Notes: generated from the sequence alone by a model not told the origin. A stretch of DNA of 5,767 nt from an uncultured Eggerthellaceae bacterium (GCA_934645125.1 CAKUDT010000101.1:1-5767), one strand, 5' to 3'. Shown: positions 1-5,572, counted from the stretch's first letter. Numbers and translations: made by a program.

Positions 1-178
1 CCTCGGTCAAGCTCACCGAATGACGATCGCGCTCAAAAAGCTTTACCCCCAGCTCCTGCTCGAGTTTTGAAATATGGCCGCTCAATACGGGTTGGGAAAC
101 ATAAGCGTTTTTCGCTGTCTCGGTAAAGCTCAAGCTTTCGGCCAGCAGCAAAAACTCGTTGAGTACTTCTATGCGCAT
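1..178 (-). CDS. LysR-family transcriptional regulator, N-terminal part (runs off left edge)
   Basis: The minus-strand frame from the ATG at 176-178 gives 59 residues beginning MRIEVLNEFLLLAESLSFTE and continuing to the window edge. Residues about 18-50 read as the LysR winged helix-turn-helix: FTETAKNAYVSQPVLSGHIS is the recognition region, followed by KLEQELGVKLFERDRHSVSLTE. This matches the family's usual 'S.t.AA..L..sQpaLS..I..LE..LG..LF.R......T.aG' pattern. A Shine-Dalgarno sequence (GAGGTG, 183-188) sits four bases before the ATG and supports this start. The effector-binding domain lies outside the window, so the inducer cannot be guessed. The gene lies downstream of the molybdo-enzyme operon in the same orientation, but a terminator separates them and it has its own likely promoter. 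LysR proteins often control neighbouring catabolic or reductase genes, so regulation of that operon is a reasonable inference. Family assignment is firm; the target is not shown. Confidence 0.9.
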   Translation of the reverse strand, partial: MRIEVLNEFLLLAESLSFTETAKNAYVSQPVLSGHISKLEQELGVKLFERDRHSVSLTE

Positions 179-339
179 TCCCCACCTCGCGACTTTCGTT
201 TCGTGATTATCCGGATTCCTTGGCGCCAACGTGCCATACGTGCTTTGATTTGGATTTCAAACCGGAAACGACTTTCGTTCGAAGTACTCTGCTACCAGGC
301 ATTCAGAAATAATGTCCCCTTGAGCATTCGAACCTATCC

Positions 340-345
340 ATTATA
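340..345 (-). promoter_or_regulatory. Probable -10 element of the LysR gene promoter
   Basis: Read on the minus strand this is a perfect TATAAT, the only such match in the 343-nt gap. It predicts a start of transcription near 333 and a leader of about 155 nt before the LysR ATG. No good -35 stands 17 bases upstream (GCTCAA, 363-368); a TTGCGC lies 21 bases away, which is too far. The promoter may therefore need an activator. The 8-mer TCAAGCGG occurs twice just upstream of the -10 on the minus strand. Confidence 0.5.
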
Positions 346-389
346 CCGCTTGAACGTGCCGCTTGAGCGCAACCGCGAATACGGGGCAC

Positions 390-427
390 AAAAAACGAAG
401 CAGCCCGCACGGTGGCAAGCTGCTTCG
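390..427 (-). terminator. Rho-independent terminator of the molybdo-enzyme operon
   Basis: On the minus strand a perfect 9-bp stem (CGAAGCAGC / GCTGCTTCG, at 419-427 and 396-404) encloses a 14-nt loop and is followed at once by six T (390-395). It lies about 95 nt past the stop of the small Fe-S gene and before the LysR promoter. It should end the two-gene operon transcript and insulate the regulator gene. Confidence 0.75.
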
Positions 428-521
428 CAAAACATAAAGCTTTCGCTCGGGAAGCATTTATGCAGGTCAGCCAACTAATCTGCAAATCTCCCTTGAGTAA
501 GCGGGTTATCAGTCGCGCGGA

Positions 522-854
522 CTAACGGCCCAGGGTGAAAACGGCAACTTTCTTCTTCTCCAGAAGATCACCGATCTCATCGTGCTTCTTCAGGTACAGG
601 CAACCAGCCTGGCAGTGCTGCACGCAGGACGGCAGCTTGCCCTTGCCCTGACGCGTGGCGCACAAATCGCAACGGTCGGTGGGCACGGGGATGAATTCGA
701 ACTGCCACTTGCGCGGACGAATTTCATCGGGGCCAATCTGGGTCAGCTTGATGCCGTACTGATCAGGCTCAAGACCATGCTCTTGCTGGCAGGCAATTTC
801 GCAGGTATGGCAGCCAGAGCAGTATTCGTAATCAACGACAAGAACTTCTCTCAT
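522..854 (-). CDS. Small 4Fe-4S dicluster electron-transfer protein, partner of the molybdo-enzyme
   Basis: A 110-residue ferredoxin-type protein, presumably cytoplasmic, likely to pass electrons to or from the molybdopterin subunit encoded just upstream. Cluster motif I is C12-x2-C15-x2-C18-x3-C22. Motif II is C62-x2-C65-x11-C77-x3-C81, with an extra C85. This is the two-cluster module of DmsB/NrfC-like subunits, which usually have four clusters in about 200 residues, so this protein is roughly half the usual length. C81 is followed by Gln instead of the common Pro. There are no membrane segments or signal peptide. I chose the ATG at 852-854 over an in-frame GTG at 861-863: a strong GAGGAG ribosome-binding site lies eight bases before the ATG but overlaps the GTG. 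The start is five bases after the stop of the upstream gene, so the two are probably translationally coupled. The electron donor is unknown. Confidence 0.88.
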   Translation of the reverse strand: MREVLVVDYEYCSGCHTCEIACQQEHGLEPDQYGIKLTQIGPDEIRPRKWQFEFIPVPTDRCDLCATRQGKGKLPSCVQHCQAGCLYLKKHDEIGDLLEKKKVAVFTLGR

Positions 855-859
855 CTTTA

Positions 860-3154
860 TCACTCCTCAATCTTCTTGATGCTGCACAACTGCGACTTGT
901 ACGATGCACCCAGGCCGATCTTGCCAGGACGCATAGGAACAAGCTTGTTGATGTTCGATTCCATAACGCCGAACAGCGTGCCGTCGTTGGGGTCGCGCTC
1001 CGGGAACCACCATGCGTGGTCAGCGGAAACCGTGTCCTTGCGAATGCGGATAGAAAGCTCGGCCTTCTGCTTGCAAGAACCGTACTGGTTCTCGATCTCT
1101 ACCCAGTCGCCATCGGCAATGCCGTACTTCGCAGCGGTTTCGGGATGAATCAAAACCGTCGGGTTCGGGTGAATCTTGCGCATCGAGGGGCTCTGCCTGT
1201 GCTCGGAGTGGAAGAAGCCCCAAATACGGGCGCCTGTCGTAAGAACAAGCGGGTACTTCTCGGCCAGTTCGGGCTGAGAGACGGGGCTCTCAGGCGGCTC
1301 TTCGTACTCTGCCAACGGAGACAGACCGAAGTGAATCATTTCAGGGCAGTAGAAGTTGTAACGGCCCGTGGAAGTTGCAAAGCCCGGCTTGCCATCGCGG
1401 CGCAGCTTGCCCGACTTGTACTTGTAGTAGTCGAACTCGGGGTACAGCCAGGTGCGCTCACGCAGGGACTCGTAGGTCAGACCCGTCGTGCGCCGCAAGT
1501 AGGCGTAGAAGCCCTGCTCGTCATCCCATTGCTTGTGGGCTTCGTCGGTGAAGCGAGAGCCGGTTTCGTAGATGATGCGCTGGTCGGACTTGCACTCGCC
1601 CAAGGGCTCAACGGCCTGAGCGATAGCACCCAAAGCGTAAGGCTGATGGCCCGTGATACCAATGCGCTCGGCGAAGCAGGCAGCCGGCAGCAAAACGTCG
1701 GCAGCAGCAAGGGCGGTCGGCGTCAGGAACAGGTCAACAACAACGTTGAAGTCCATCTTCTGGAGTGCCGGCAGAATACGCTGCGGCTGAGCGCCCATGC
1801 AGGTAATGGCGTTGTTTTGAAGCATGAACATTGCCTTGATGGGGTACGGTTCGCCCGTCTCCATGGCCTCAAGCAGCATATCGGGGCTGATAGCCGCAAT
1901 AGCGTTGAGCGCCTTGTACTTGGAGTTCATCTTCTTTTCGGGGCAAGCAACCGGCTCGGAGCAGGCGCGCCACACGTTTTCACGCGGCAGCCAGGTTACG
2001 GACATATCCCAAACGGGGTTGGCGGCAACCATGGAGCCCGGCTTCTCGAAGTTGCCGGTCAAAGCCATAAGGTCGAAGCATGCCATGCCGGTGATGAAGC
2101 CTTCTGACGTGTGGTCCATAGCAACGCCCCACTGCAGGCAGGAAGACTCAGCGGTGCCGATCATGCGAGCAGCATCGTAGATCAGGTCAATGTCAACGCC
2201 GCAGGTCTCGGCTGCAAATTCAGCCGTGTACTTCTTCACGTTCTCTGCGAACTCGGCATAGCCGTACGTCCAGCAGCTCACGAATTCCTTGTCTTCCAGA
2301 CCTTCCTGGATGATGATGTTGCACAGAGCAAGCGCCAATGCGGAGTCGGTGCCCGGACGAACCTGCAACCAGATGTCGGCCTTGCCGGCAATCCAGGTCA
2401 GCTTCGGGTCCATAACAATAACCTTGCTGCCGCGCTTCATGCACTCAACAATCCAGTGGCCCAGCGTGCCGTCGGAGTTTGCAACCATGGGGTTGTTGCC
2501 CCAAACCAGGATGCAGCCCGGACGCTTCCACTCGGGGTTGTCGTAGCGATCGGCGAAGTACTGCGAGTAGTCGCAGATGAACAGGCCGCCGGCCTTCAGA
2601 GCCGTGGAGAACATACGCGGTGCGTAGCAAGCCTGACCAGAAAGGAAGCCCGTGCCGTAGTTCGGCGTACCGAAGTACTGAGCCATAAGCGGACCGTAGC
2701 CGTTGATGTCGCGGCCGGTGCCCTGGGTGACCCAAATGGCCTCGGGACCGTACTGGTCAATGACTTTTTTCATTTCGCGCTCGATGATATCGTACGCTTC
2801 TTCCCAGCTGATGCGCTCGAAGGTGTTCTTACCGCGATCTTCGCGGGCGCGCTTCATGGGGTACTTCAGCCTGTCTTTGTGATACAGCATTTCCTTGAAA
2901 GCAAGGCAACGCGGACAAAGGCGACCTTGGTTGTACGGATTCTCGGGGTCGCCCTCGATCTTTTCAAGAACGCCGTCCTTGACGTACATCAGAATGCCGC
3001 AGTTGTCGTGGCAACCGGGGCCCGAACGAGCATTCGAGCGAATTACGGTGTAGCCATCTTCTTCCCATGTCCATTTACGACCCGTAGGATCGTCTTGCGT
3101 CGGGCCCATAAGGCCTTCGGTCACATGCAGGTGTTTTTCGGCACTTGCATCCAT
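860..3154 (-). CDS. Molybdopterin-dependent oxidoreductase, DMSO reductase superfamily catalytic subunit (catechol dehydroxylase/transhydroxylase-like)
   Basis: A 764-residue catalytic subunit expected to bind bis-molybdopterin-guanine-dinucleotide (Mo or W) and one Fe-S cluster. Visible parts: an N-terminal Fe-S segment with C48-x3-C52-x27-C80 and the extra C83 (CPRC); a candidate metal-ligand cysteine C176 in FLSGQACYAPR, placed like the Cys ligand of acetylene hydratase; cofactor-domain motifs VWGNNP (217-222), VIVMDPK (245-251), RPGTDSALAL (266-275) and LTGNFEKPGS (365-374); and a C-terminal dinucleotide-binding domain (about 633-755) with TTGAR and HAWWFPERD. There is no twin-arginine signal, so a cytoplasmic location is expected. 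AGAGGGGGG ends six bases before the ATG and supports the start. The gene leads a two-gene operon with the small Fe-S protein. Enzymes of this shape include catechol dehydroxylases, pyrogallol transhydroxylase and acetylene hydratase. The superfamily is certain; the substrate cannot be read from sequence. No frameshift or truncation is seen. Confidence 0.92.
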   Translation of the reverse strand: MDASAEKHLHVTEGLMGPTQDDPTGRKWTWEEDGYTVIRSNARSGPGCHDNCGILMYVKDGVLEKIEGDPENPYNQGRLCPRCLAFKEMLYHKDRLKYPMKRAREDRGKNTFERISWEEAYDIIEREMKKVIDQYGPEAIWVTQGTGRDINGYGPLMAQYFGTPNYGTGFLSGQACYAPRMFSTALKAGGLFICDYSQYFADRYDNPEWKRPGCILVWGNNPMVANSDGTLGHWIVECMKRGSKVIVMDPKLTWIAGKADIWLQVRPGTDSALALALCNIIIQEGLEDKEFVSCWTYGYAEFAENVKKYTAEFAAETCGVDIDLIYDAARMIGTAESSCLQWGVAMDHTSEGFITGMACFDLMALTGNFEKPGSMVAANPVWDMSVTWLPRENVWRACSEPVACPEKKMNSKYKALNAIAAISPDMLLEAMETGEPYPIKAMFMLQNNAITCMGAQPQRILPALQKMDFNVVVDLFLTPTALAAADVLLPAACFAERIGITGHQPYALGAIAQAVEPLGECKSDQRIIYETGSRFTDEAHKQWDDEQGFYAYLRRTTGLTYESLRERTWLYPEFDYYKYKSGKLRRDGKPGFATSTGRYNFYCPEMIHFGLSPLAEYEEPPESPVSQPELAEKYPLVLTTGARIWGFFHSEHRQSPSMRKIHPNPTVLIHPETAAKYGIADGDWVEIENQYGSCKQKAELSIRIRKDTVSADHAWWFPERDPNDGTLFGVMESNINKLVPMRPGKIGLGASYKSQLCSIKKIEE
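863..868 (-). promoter_or_regulatory. Ribosome-binding site that decides the Fe-S gene start
   Basis: GAGGAG on the minus strand lies within the final codons of the molybdo-enzyme gene, eight bases before the ATG at 854. It shows that translation starts there and not at the GTG at 863, which overlaps this site. Confidence 0.7.
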
Positions 3155-3245
3155 GGTAAACCCCCCTCTACTCTCCTGTCCTATAAAACCTCTACCTGCA
3201 TTCTAGCGAGCAAAACAGGCGAGTGGTTTATTGAATAGCTGATTG

Positions 3246-3266
3246 TTTATAAGAGAATTTTATAAA
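3246..3266. promoter_or_regulatory. Dyad TTTATAA-N7-TTATAAA, possible operator/promoter
   Basis: A perfect 7-bp inverted repeat (3246-3252 and 3260-3266) lies about 95 bp upstream of the molybdo-enzyme start. On the minus strand the half site nearer the gene doubles as a -10-like TATAAA, with TGAACA 18 bases upstream as a possible -35 (four of six consensus bases). The arrangement could let a dimeric regulator cover the promoter. No experimental site is known to me. Confidence 0.35.
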
Positions 3267-3337
3267 GGCTGTTCACAGGGGTCGTTTTTTAGGGTAAGCA
3301 CGAACGGTGCCAGGCGCTTGAGAACAGCATTTTTAGC

Positions 3338-3382
3338 TTGACGAAGGCATTTGCAAGCGTGAATGATTGACGAAAATTGACG
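3338..3382 (+). promoter_or_regulatory. Three direct TTGACG motifs and candidate flavoprotein promoter
   Basis: TTGACG occurs at 3338-3343, 3367-3372 and 3377-3382; the last two lie in ATTGACG-AAA-ATTGACG, one helical turn apart. The first copy could serve as a -35 with AATGAT (3362-3367) as -10 at an 18-bp spacing, pointing at the flavoprotein gene. The pair could instead be a direct-repeat activator site. This rests on pattern only. Confidence 0.35.
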
Positions 3383-3620
3383 TGCGTTGCTCGATTCGCA
3401 CGCACCAGGCTGGCGGGAAACGTTAGACTTTACGGAACACATTACGGCGAAGGTGTCGGCCGCAGGTGCGGATGCAGCGCCGGCGGGCGGCGGACGCTGT
3501 TGCGGGCACGACGCCGCCAGTGACAGTACCGCAACCGCCCATATTGCGGATGCGAGCGCGACAGGCACGCAGCGAACTCGGCGACTGCGACGCGCGCGGA
3601 CGGCACGCCTTGCGAAGTAC

Positions 3621-3650
3621 GCGCGGGTGCATGTGCGGGTGCGGGTGCGG
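3621..3650 (+). repeat. Tandem GTGCGG hexamer array
   Basis: Three perfect GTGCGG units (3633-3650) are preceded by two degenerate units, GCGCGG (3621-3626) and GTGCAT (3627-3632). Read in the flavoprotein frame this is an Arg/Val alternation, an unlikely protein sequence, which supports placing the real start downstream. Hexamer arrays can change copy number without shifting frame. Confidence 0.7.
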
Positions 3651-3695
3651 CGGCTATGGGGAGCCTTGGCGGACAACGAACGAGAAAGAGCTCGA

Positions 3696-5384
3696 ATGGA
3701 TGCTGAAATTCATGCAAAAGTCCTGGTCGTAGGGTCGGGAATCGCAGGGACATGCGCTGCCTTGAGCGCAGTAGAAGCGTTGAGCAAAAACGAAAATGCG
3801 ACAATGACCAGCCTCGGCGAAAGCGCAAACGCCACAGGCACAGACGCAACTCCCGTCATGCTTGCTTGCAAGGGACCACTCTTCTCGGGCTCGAGCTTTT
3901 TCGAGGGAACGTGGGGGCTGGGATTGATTGCCCCCGATGGTGCCGAAGACGAAGAAGACCTGGTTCAAACCATTCTACATGTAGGATGCGGCATTGCAAA
4001 CGAAGATATGGTGCGCAGCTTCGTAACGGGAATCCTTCCCTCTATCAAGCGATTGGAATCGTGGGGCGTCACCCTGAAGCAAGCCACGCAAGACGCCTCT
4101 GACCAGCGCGAATACATCCCTTGCTTCGATCATAAGCATCGCGCGTGGCGCGGTATCGAGCGCGAACCCTATGTGAACGCTATCGGACAGCGCATTGCCG
4201 ATGCCGGCATTTGCGTGAACGAGGGCTGGGAGCTTCTGGACATCGACCCAGGAGCCCATATCGCCACCTCCTTCGCTGCCAGCAATTTGTTGACAAATTA
4301 CCCCACCTTTTGTCAACAATTCGTGCGCGTTCGCTACGATGCGCTGGTGCTGTGCACGGGTGGCGCAAGCTCGCTGTACCCGCGCCACTTAACGCAAGAC
4401 GATTGCTGCGCTACCGTGCAGGGCCTTGCCGAGCAGATTGGGTGCCACTTGACGAACATGGCGTTCCTGCAATTTATGCCAGGCATTGTTTCTCCTGTTC
4501 ATGGCATTGTTTTCAATGAGAAGACGTTCCGCTACATGGCACTTGACAACGCAACGGTCGAAGAATTGGGCGGCACGCAAGAAGCGCAACACCTTCTGGA
4601 TATGCGCAGCGGATACGGCCCCTTCACCAGCCGCTTGGATTCGTGCGCGATAGACTTCGCCATCCATCGTGCGGGAAAAGATGGCCTGGTTTTCACGCCG
4701 CATTTCGGAAACGAAGACGAGCTGCCCGAGTTTGTGCGCACGTATCAAACGTGGCTGGAAACCGTGGCGGGCGTGACAGCGGAAACACCCCTGCGCGTGG
4801 CGATGTATGCGCACGCGAACAATGGAGGACTGGTCATTGACCAGCACGGATGCACAACGGTTTCGGGGATTTTCGCAGCCGGCGAATGCACCGGCGGTAT
4901 GCACGGCGCCGATCGCCTGGGTGGCCTTTCCAGCGCAAACGGCCTGGTCTTTGGCATGCGCGCAGGAGAAAGCGCCGCGAGATTTGTGCTTACGGAAGGT
5001 GCCGCGGGTGCAGTGAGCGCAGCAAGCAAAAAAGCCGTAAGCGCAACGAATGCCCAGAGCGCCGCAGATGCTTCGTCAAAAGCAACCCTTCCCGCCTGGA
5101 TGCGTCTCGCATCAACGCAAACGAAACGCATCGAGGAAGCGCTTTCGAGCATCATGGATGAATCATGCGGAATCGTGCGCGAGAAAGCGCAGGTCGAACG
5201 CGCATTACAAGAAATCGATGCGCTTTCCAAGCAACTTGCCAGCAGCTCTGCGGAATCAAGCGATGCCGCAGCCATTGCCGCAACGCGCACCACACAGCTT
5301 CGCCTGGCAACGGCGCGCACCATGGTAATCGATATCCTGCGCCAGCCGAAAAGCCGCGGCTCCCACTGTTGGAACGCGCAATAA
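3696..5384 (+). CDS. FAD-dependent oxidoreductase related to L-aspartate oxidase / fumarate reductase flavoprotein subunit
   Basis: A 562-residue soluble flavoprotein with no signal peptide. Residues 9-18 (VLVVGSGIAG) form the FAD-binding GxGxxG. FSGSSFFEGTWGLGL (63-77) matches the SGST.yAqGG segment of NadB; it has Ser where FrdA/SdhA carry the FAD-linking His, so FAD is probably non-covalent. VLCTGG is at 218-223; GLVIDQHG (378-385) and GIFAAGECTGGMHGADRLGG (391-410) are the conserved second FAD region, with H373 and R407 kept. The C-terminus reads SRGSHCW, a shortened form of the family's ESRGxHxRxDxP. It is not a standard NadB or FrdA: QFMP (259-262) replaces QFHP, and the usual GG-H-R-H-DATG segment is absent, with FDHKHRAWRGIE (144-155) there. 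The ATG at 3696 is preferred because the Rossmann fold begins within ten residues; its ribosome-binding site (AGAAAGAG) is weak. Flavoprotein class is firm, substrate unknown. Confidence 0.85.
   Translation: MDAEIHAKVLVVGSGIAGTCAALSAVEALSKNENATMTSLGESANATGTDATPVMLACKGPLFSGSSFFEGTWGLGLIAPDGAEDEEDLVQTILHVGCGIANEDMVRSFVTGILPSIKRLESWGVTLKQATQDASDQREYIPCFDHKHRAWRGIEREPYVNAIGQRIADAGICVNEGWELLDIDPGAHIATSFAASNLLTNYPTFCQQFVRVRYDALVLCTGGASSLYPRHLTQDDCCATVQGLAEQIGCHLTNMAFLQFMPGIVSPVHGIVFNEKTFRYMALDNATVEELGGTQEAQHLLDMRSGYGPFTSRLDSCAIDFAIHRAGKDGLVFTPHFGNEDELPEFVRTYQTWLETVAGVTAETPLRVAMYAHANNGGLVIDQHGCTTVSGIFAAGECTGGMHGADRLGGLSSANGLVFGMRAGESAARFVLTEGAAGAVSAASKKAVSATNAQSAADASSKATLPAWMRLASTQTKRIEEALSSIMDESCGIVREKAQVERALQEIDALSKQLASSSAESSDAAAIAATRTTQLRLATARTMVIDILRQPKSRGSHCWNAQ
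4287..4319. repeat. Perfect 11-bp inverted repeat inside the flavoprotein gene
   Basis: TTGTTGACAAA (4287-4297) and TTTGTCAACAA (4309-4319) are exact reverse complements around an 11-nt centre. The patch is AT-rich in a GC-rich gene and encodes NLLTNYPTFCQQF, just before the strand leading to VLCTGG. It could be an in-frame palindromic insertion or an intragenic operator. Confidence 0.6.
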
Positions 5385-5393
5385 CGCGCTGGC

Positions 5394-5420
5394 GTTAAAA
5401 AGGGACGGGGTCTTTTTAAC
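5394..5420 (+). terminator. Terminator-like hairpin after the flavoprotein gene
   Basis: GTTAAAAAG (5394-5402) pairs perfectly with CTTTTTAAC (5412-5420) around a 9-nt GC-rich loop, starting ten bases after the stop codon. The A-tract and T-tract form the stem, so the stem is weak for its length and could act in both directions. A second short hairpin, AACGC/GCGTT (5383-5387 and 5392-5396), overlaps it and the stop codon, so only one can form at a time. Confidence 0.5.
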
Positions 5421-5448
5421 ATCACGCTTTAGCATCGCGCTTGAATCG

Positions 5449-5572
5449 ATGATAAAAACGACCCACTTTTCTGTGGGTTTGCCACAGCTAACTTTTTTGC
5501 GACCTGGGGAAATGCTGACTATTTACAATTCTCAAGAAGAAAATCCACAGAAAAGTGGGTCGTTTTTATCAT
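5449..5572. repeat. 124-bp element with 28-bp perfect inverted repeats (bidirectional terminator or MITE-like)
   Basis: Positions 5449-5476 and 5545-5572 are perfect reverse complements over 28 bp. One further mismatch (5477/5544) is followed by three more pairs. The outer end reads ATGATAAAAACGACCC. The 68-nt centre has no gene. The left arm also folds on itself (ACCCAC 5461-5466 with GTGGGT 5473-5478), and the arms carry the A- and T-tracts of a bidirectional intrinsic terminator. An AT dinucleotide at each edge could be part of the repeat or a 2-bp target duplication; no longer flanking direct repeat is visible. Its place after the flavoprotein stop fits a terminator. Its arm length and long spacer fit a small non-autonomous mobile element or a scar of one. 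Confidence 0.75.

Larger units (their letters stand above)
179..521. other. Intergenic region between the Fe-S gene and the LysR gene
   Basis: This 343-nt gap holds the operon terminator, the probable LysR promoter and the LysR leader. Short open frames here on both strands lack a credible ribosome-binding site and either overlap the terminator or read antisense to the regulator, so I call no gene. The leader contains an 11-bp direct repeat, CGACTTTCGTT, at 190-200 and 269-279. It also contains an inverted pair, GTTCGAA at 277-283 and TTCGAAC at 327-333. Either could be an autoregulatory site, but neither has the clear T-N11-A dyad of a classical LysR box. Confidence 0.5.
3155..3695. other. 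Divergent intergenic region between the molybdo-enzyme operon and the flavoprotein gene
   Basis: This 541-nt region must contain the promoters of both divergent units. From left to right it holds the ribosome-binding site and leader of the molybdo-enzyme operon, an AT-rich stretch with a TTTATAA dyad (3246-3266), three TTGACG motifs (3338-3382), then a GC-rich alanine-codon-rich segment (about 3420-3695) ending in a hexamer array. The flavoprotein frame stays open upstream to a TTG at 3387, but the translated extension degenerates into Arg/Val repeats. I therefore do not include it in the gene. Confidence 0.6.

Noticed and set aside
74..485. Plus-strand frame 74-478 and minus-strand frame 303-485
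   Set aside because: The first is antisense to the LysR helix-turn-helix coding region. The second runs through the operon terminator. Neither has a ribosome-binding site or a protein-like composition.
861..863. GTG as start of the Fe-S gene
   Set aside because: The GAGGAG ribosome-binding site overlaps this codon and is well spaced only for the ATG at 852-854.
1016..3238. Long plus-strand open frames (1016-2107 and 2111-3238) opposite the molybdo-enzyme gene
   Set aside because: They are antisense shadows created by the codon bias of the minus-strand gene. Their translations show no domain, and the minus strand carries clear family motifs throughout.
3260..3676. Minus-strand frame with a lipoprotein-like stretch (ALASAIWAVAVLSLAASC)
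   Set aside because: The hydrophobic run is not near the N-terminus but follows about 40 Arg-rich residues. It is read antisense to an Ala-rich segment, there is no ribosome-binding site, and it overlaps the divergent promoters.
3387..3695. N-terminal extension of the flavoprotein from a TTG start
   Set aside because: The family's FAD-binding motif lies within 20 residues of the ATG at 3696. The extension ends in Arg/Val repeats encoded by a hexamer array and lacks any recognisable domain.
5449..5572. Complete insertion sequence or CRISPR unit
   Set aside because: There is no transposase frame, no repeated spacer structure and only two arms in inverted orientation. At most it is a non-autonomous remnant.
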